Part shown: positions 63,835 to 64,000 of the stretch, piece after piece | How positions within the stretch are numbered: the stretch's first letter is position 1 | Layout: every line of letters starts with the position of its first letter | From: Geodermatophilus sp. TF02-6 | GTDB lineage: Bacteria > Actinomycetota > Actinomycetes > Mycobacteriales > Geodermatophilaceae | Assembly: GCF_003319115.1 (NCBI RefSeq) | Contig: NZ_QOHF01000002.1 | Location: forward strand, 235,251 to 299,250 | DNA length: 64,000 nucleotides | Direction of reading: 5' to 3' | Translations under genes and position numbers: made by a program | The notes under the pieces: model-generated | What the model was told of the DNA's origin: nothing | The model's database searches: none | The model's input: only the letters and a program-made list of their open reading frames with translations

Positions 63835-64000
63835 TAGTGTGCCGGTCCTGAAATCGGGTGTGTCATGGATGTATGGCCGGTAAGCCGAGAGATGCGCTGG
63901 TGATCAGCCAGGACGAGCGGCGGACGCTCGAGGGATGGGCGCGTCGCCGCAAGACAGCCCAGGGGCTGTCCACCCGGGCCCGGATCGTCTTGGAGTGCGC
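63835..64000 (+). mobile_element. Left end of an IS630-type insertion sequence (continues beyond window)
   Basis: The ribBA reading frame stops matching its family at TA 63835-63836, the target dinucleotide used by IS630/Tc1-type elements. Thirty-seven bases later a transposase N-terminus begins. The element's other end and inverted repeat are outside the window, so boundaries are inferred. Confidence 0.65.
63873..64000 (+). CDS. IS630-family transposase, N-terminal part (cut by window end)
   Basis: ATG 63873 opens a frame reading MAGKPRDALVISQDERRTLE, then a helix-turn-helix start TAQGLSTRARIVLECA that runs off the window. The LxxRARIVLxCA pattern is typical of the N-terminal DNA-binding part of IS630-family transposases. 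About 42 codons are visible. The catalytic DDE domain lies beyond the edge. Confidence 0.75.
   Translation, partial: MAGKPRDALVISQDERRTLEGWARRRKTAQGLSTRARIVLEC

Overview
The window is a chromosomal segment of a very GC-rich actinobacterium. The assignment rests on content: RbpA, WhiA, the tkt-tal-zwf-opcA-pgl pentose-phosphate run, the whiA-yvcK-rapZ-uvrC block beside gap-pgk-tpiA-secG, a DUF222/HNH protein, a class E sortase and many GTG starts. Sequence style (the TAGTG and GTGA gene junctions, the exact wording of RbpA, UvrB and the DUF222 protein) suggests Geodermatophilaceae (Blastococcus/Geodermatophilus/Modestobacter). That family call is inference from memory, not a search.

Layout. 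1-6.2 kb, plus strand: oxidative and non-oxidative pentose phosphate genes (3' end of tkt, tal, zwf, opcA, pgl). 6.5-17.7 kb, minus strand: uvrC-rapZ-yvcK-whiA, then gap-pgk-tpiA, a peptide-type ABC substrate-binding lipoprotein, secG and rbpA. 17.9-22.4 kb, minus: a tightly overlapping tctC-tctB-tctA tricarboxylate transporter with a universal stress protein and an alpha/beta hydrolase. 22.5-30.3 kb: a DUF222/HNH protein with an SOS-box-like operator over its start, uvrA, an amidase and a metallo-beta-lactamase-fold hydrolase. 30.3-44.7 kb is more accessory: a metallo-beta-lactamase/Rieske fusion, a membrane protein plus OmpA-domain lipoprotein pair, a broken beta-propeller gene, a second zwf with a stray copy of part of itself on the far side of an amidase gene, an internally deleted SDR gene, an acetamidase/formamidase, an FMN 2-hydroxy-acid dehydrogenase, a PHA depolymerase and an S9 peptidase that appears to lack its catalytic His. 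44.7-49.5 kb: two terC genes behind a Mn-type (yybP-ykoY) riboswitch, and uvrB. 49.8-58 kb, plus: glgX, treY, an rpf-type muralytic gene with a c-di-AMP (ydaO) riboswitch, treZ and a RibD-C reductase. 58.2-62.3 kb: vapBC, an ATP-dependent DNA ligase, sortase E with a 52-residue membrane partner, and a LigD-type polymerase. 62.3-64 kb: decayed sequence, a ribBA gene missing the 5' part of ribB, and the start of an IS630-type transposase that seems to have caused the truncation.

How the genes fit together: glycolysis, the pentose phosphate path and its regulators (YvcK, RapZ) sit beside all three nucleotide excision repair subunits (uvrC, uvrA, uvrB) and two end-joining enzymes. The glgX-treYZ path turns glycogen into trehalose, and it is interrupted by a cell-wall resuscitation gene under a riboswitch for an osmotic and wall-stress messenger.

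Cross-cutting features are (1) a dispersed, hairpin-forming GC-rich element found between genes and once in frame inside an amidase gene, and (2) perfect or near-perfect short tandem repeats whose units are multiples of 3 and add residues to protein ends (TpiA, TreY, UvrC, Rpf). I saw no tRNA, rRNA or CRISPR array.
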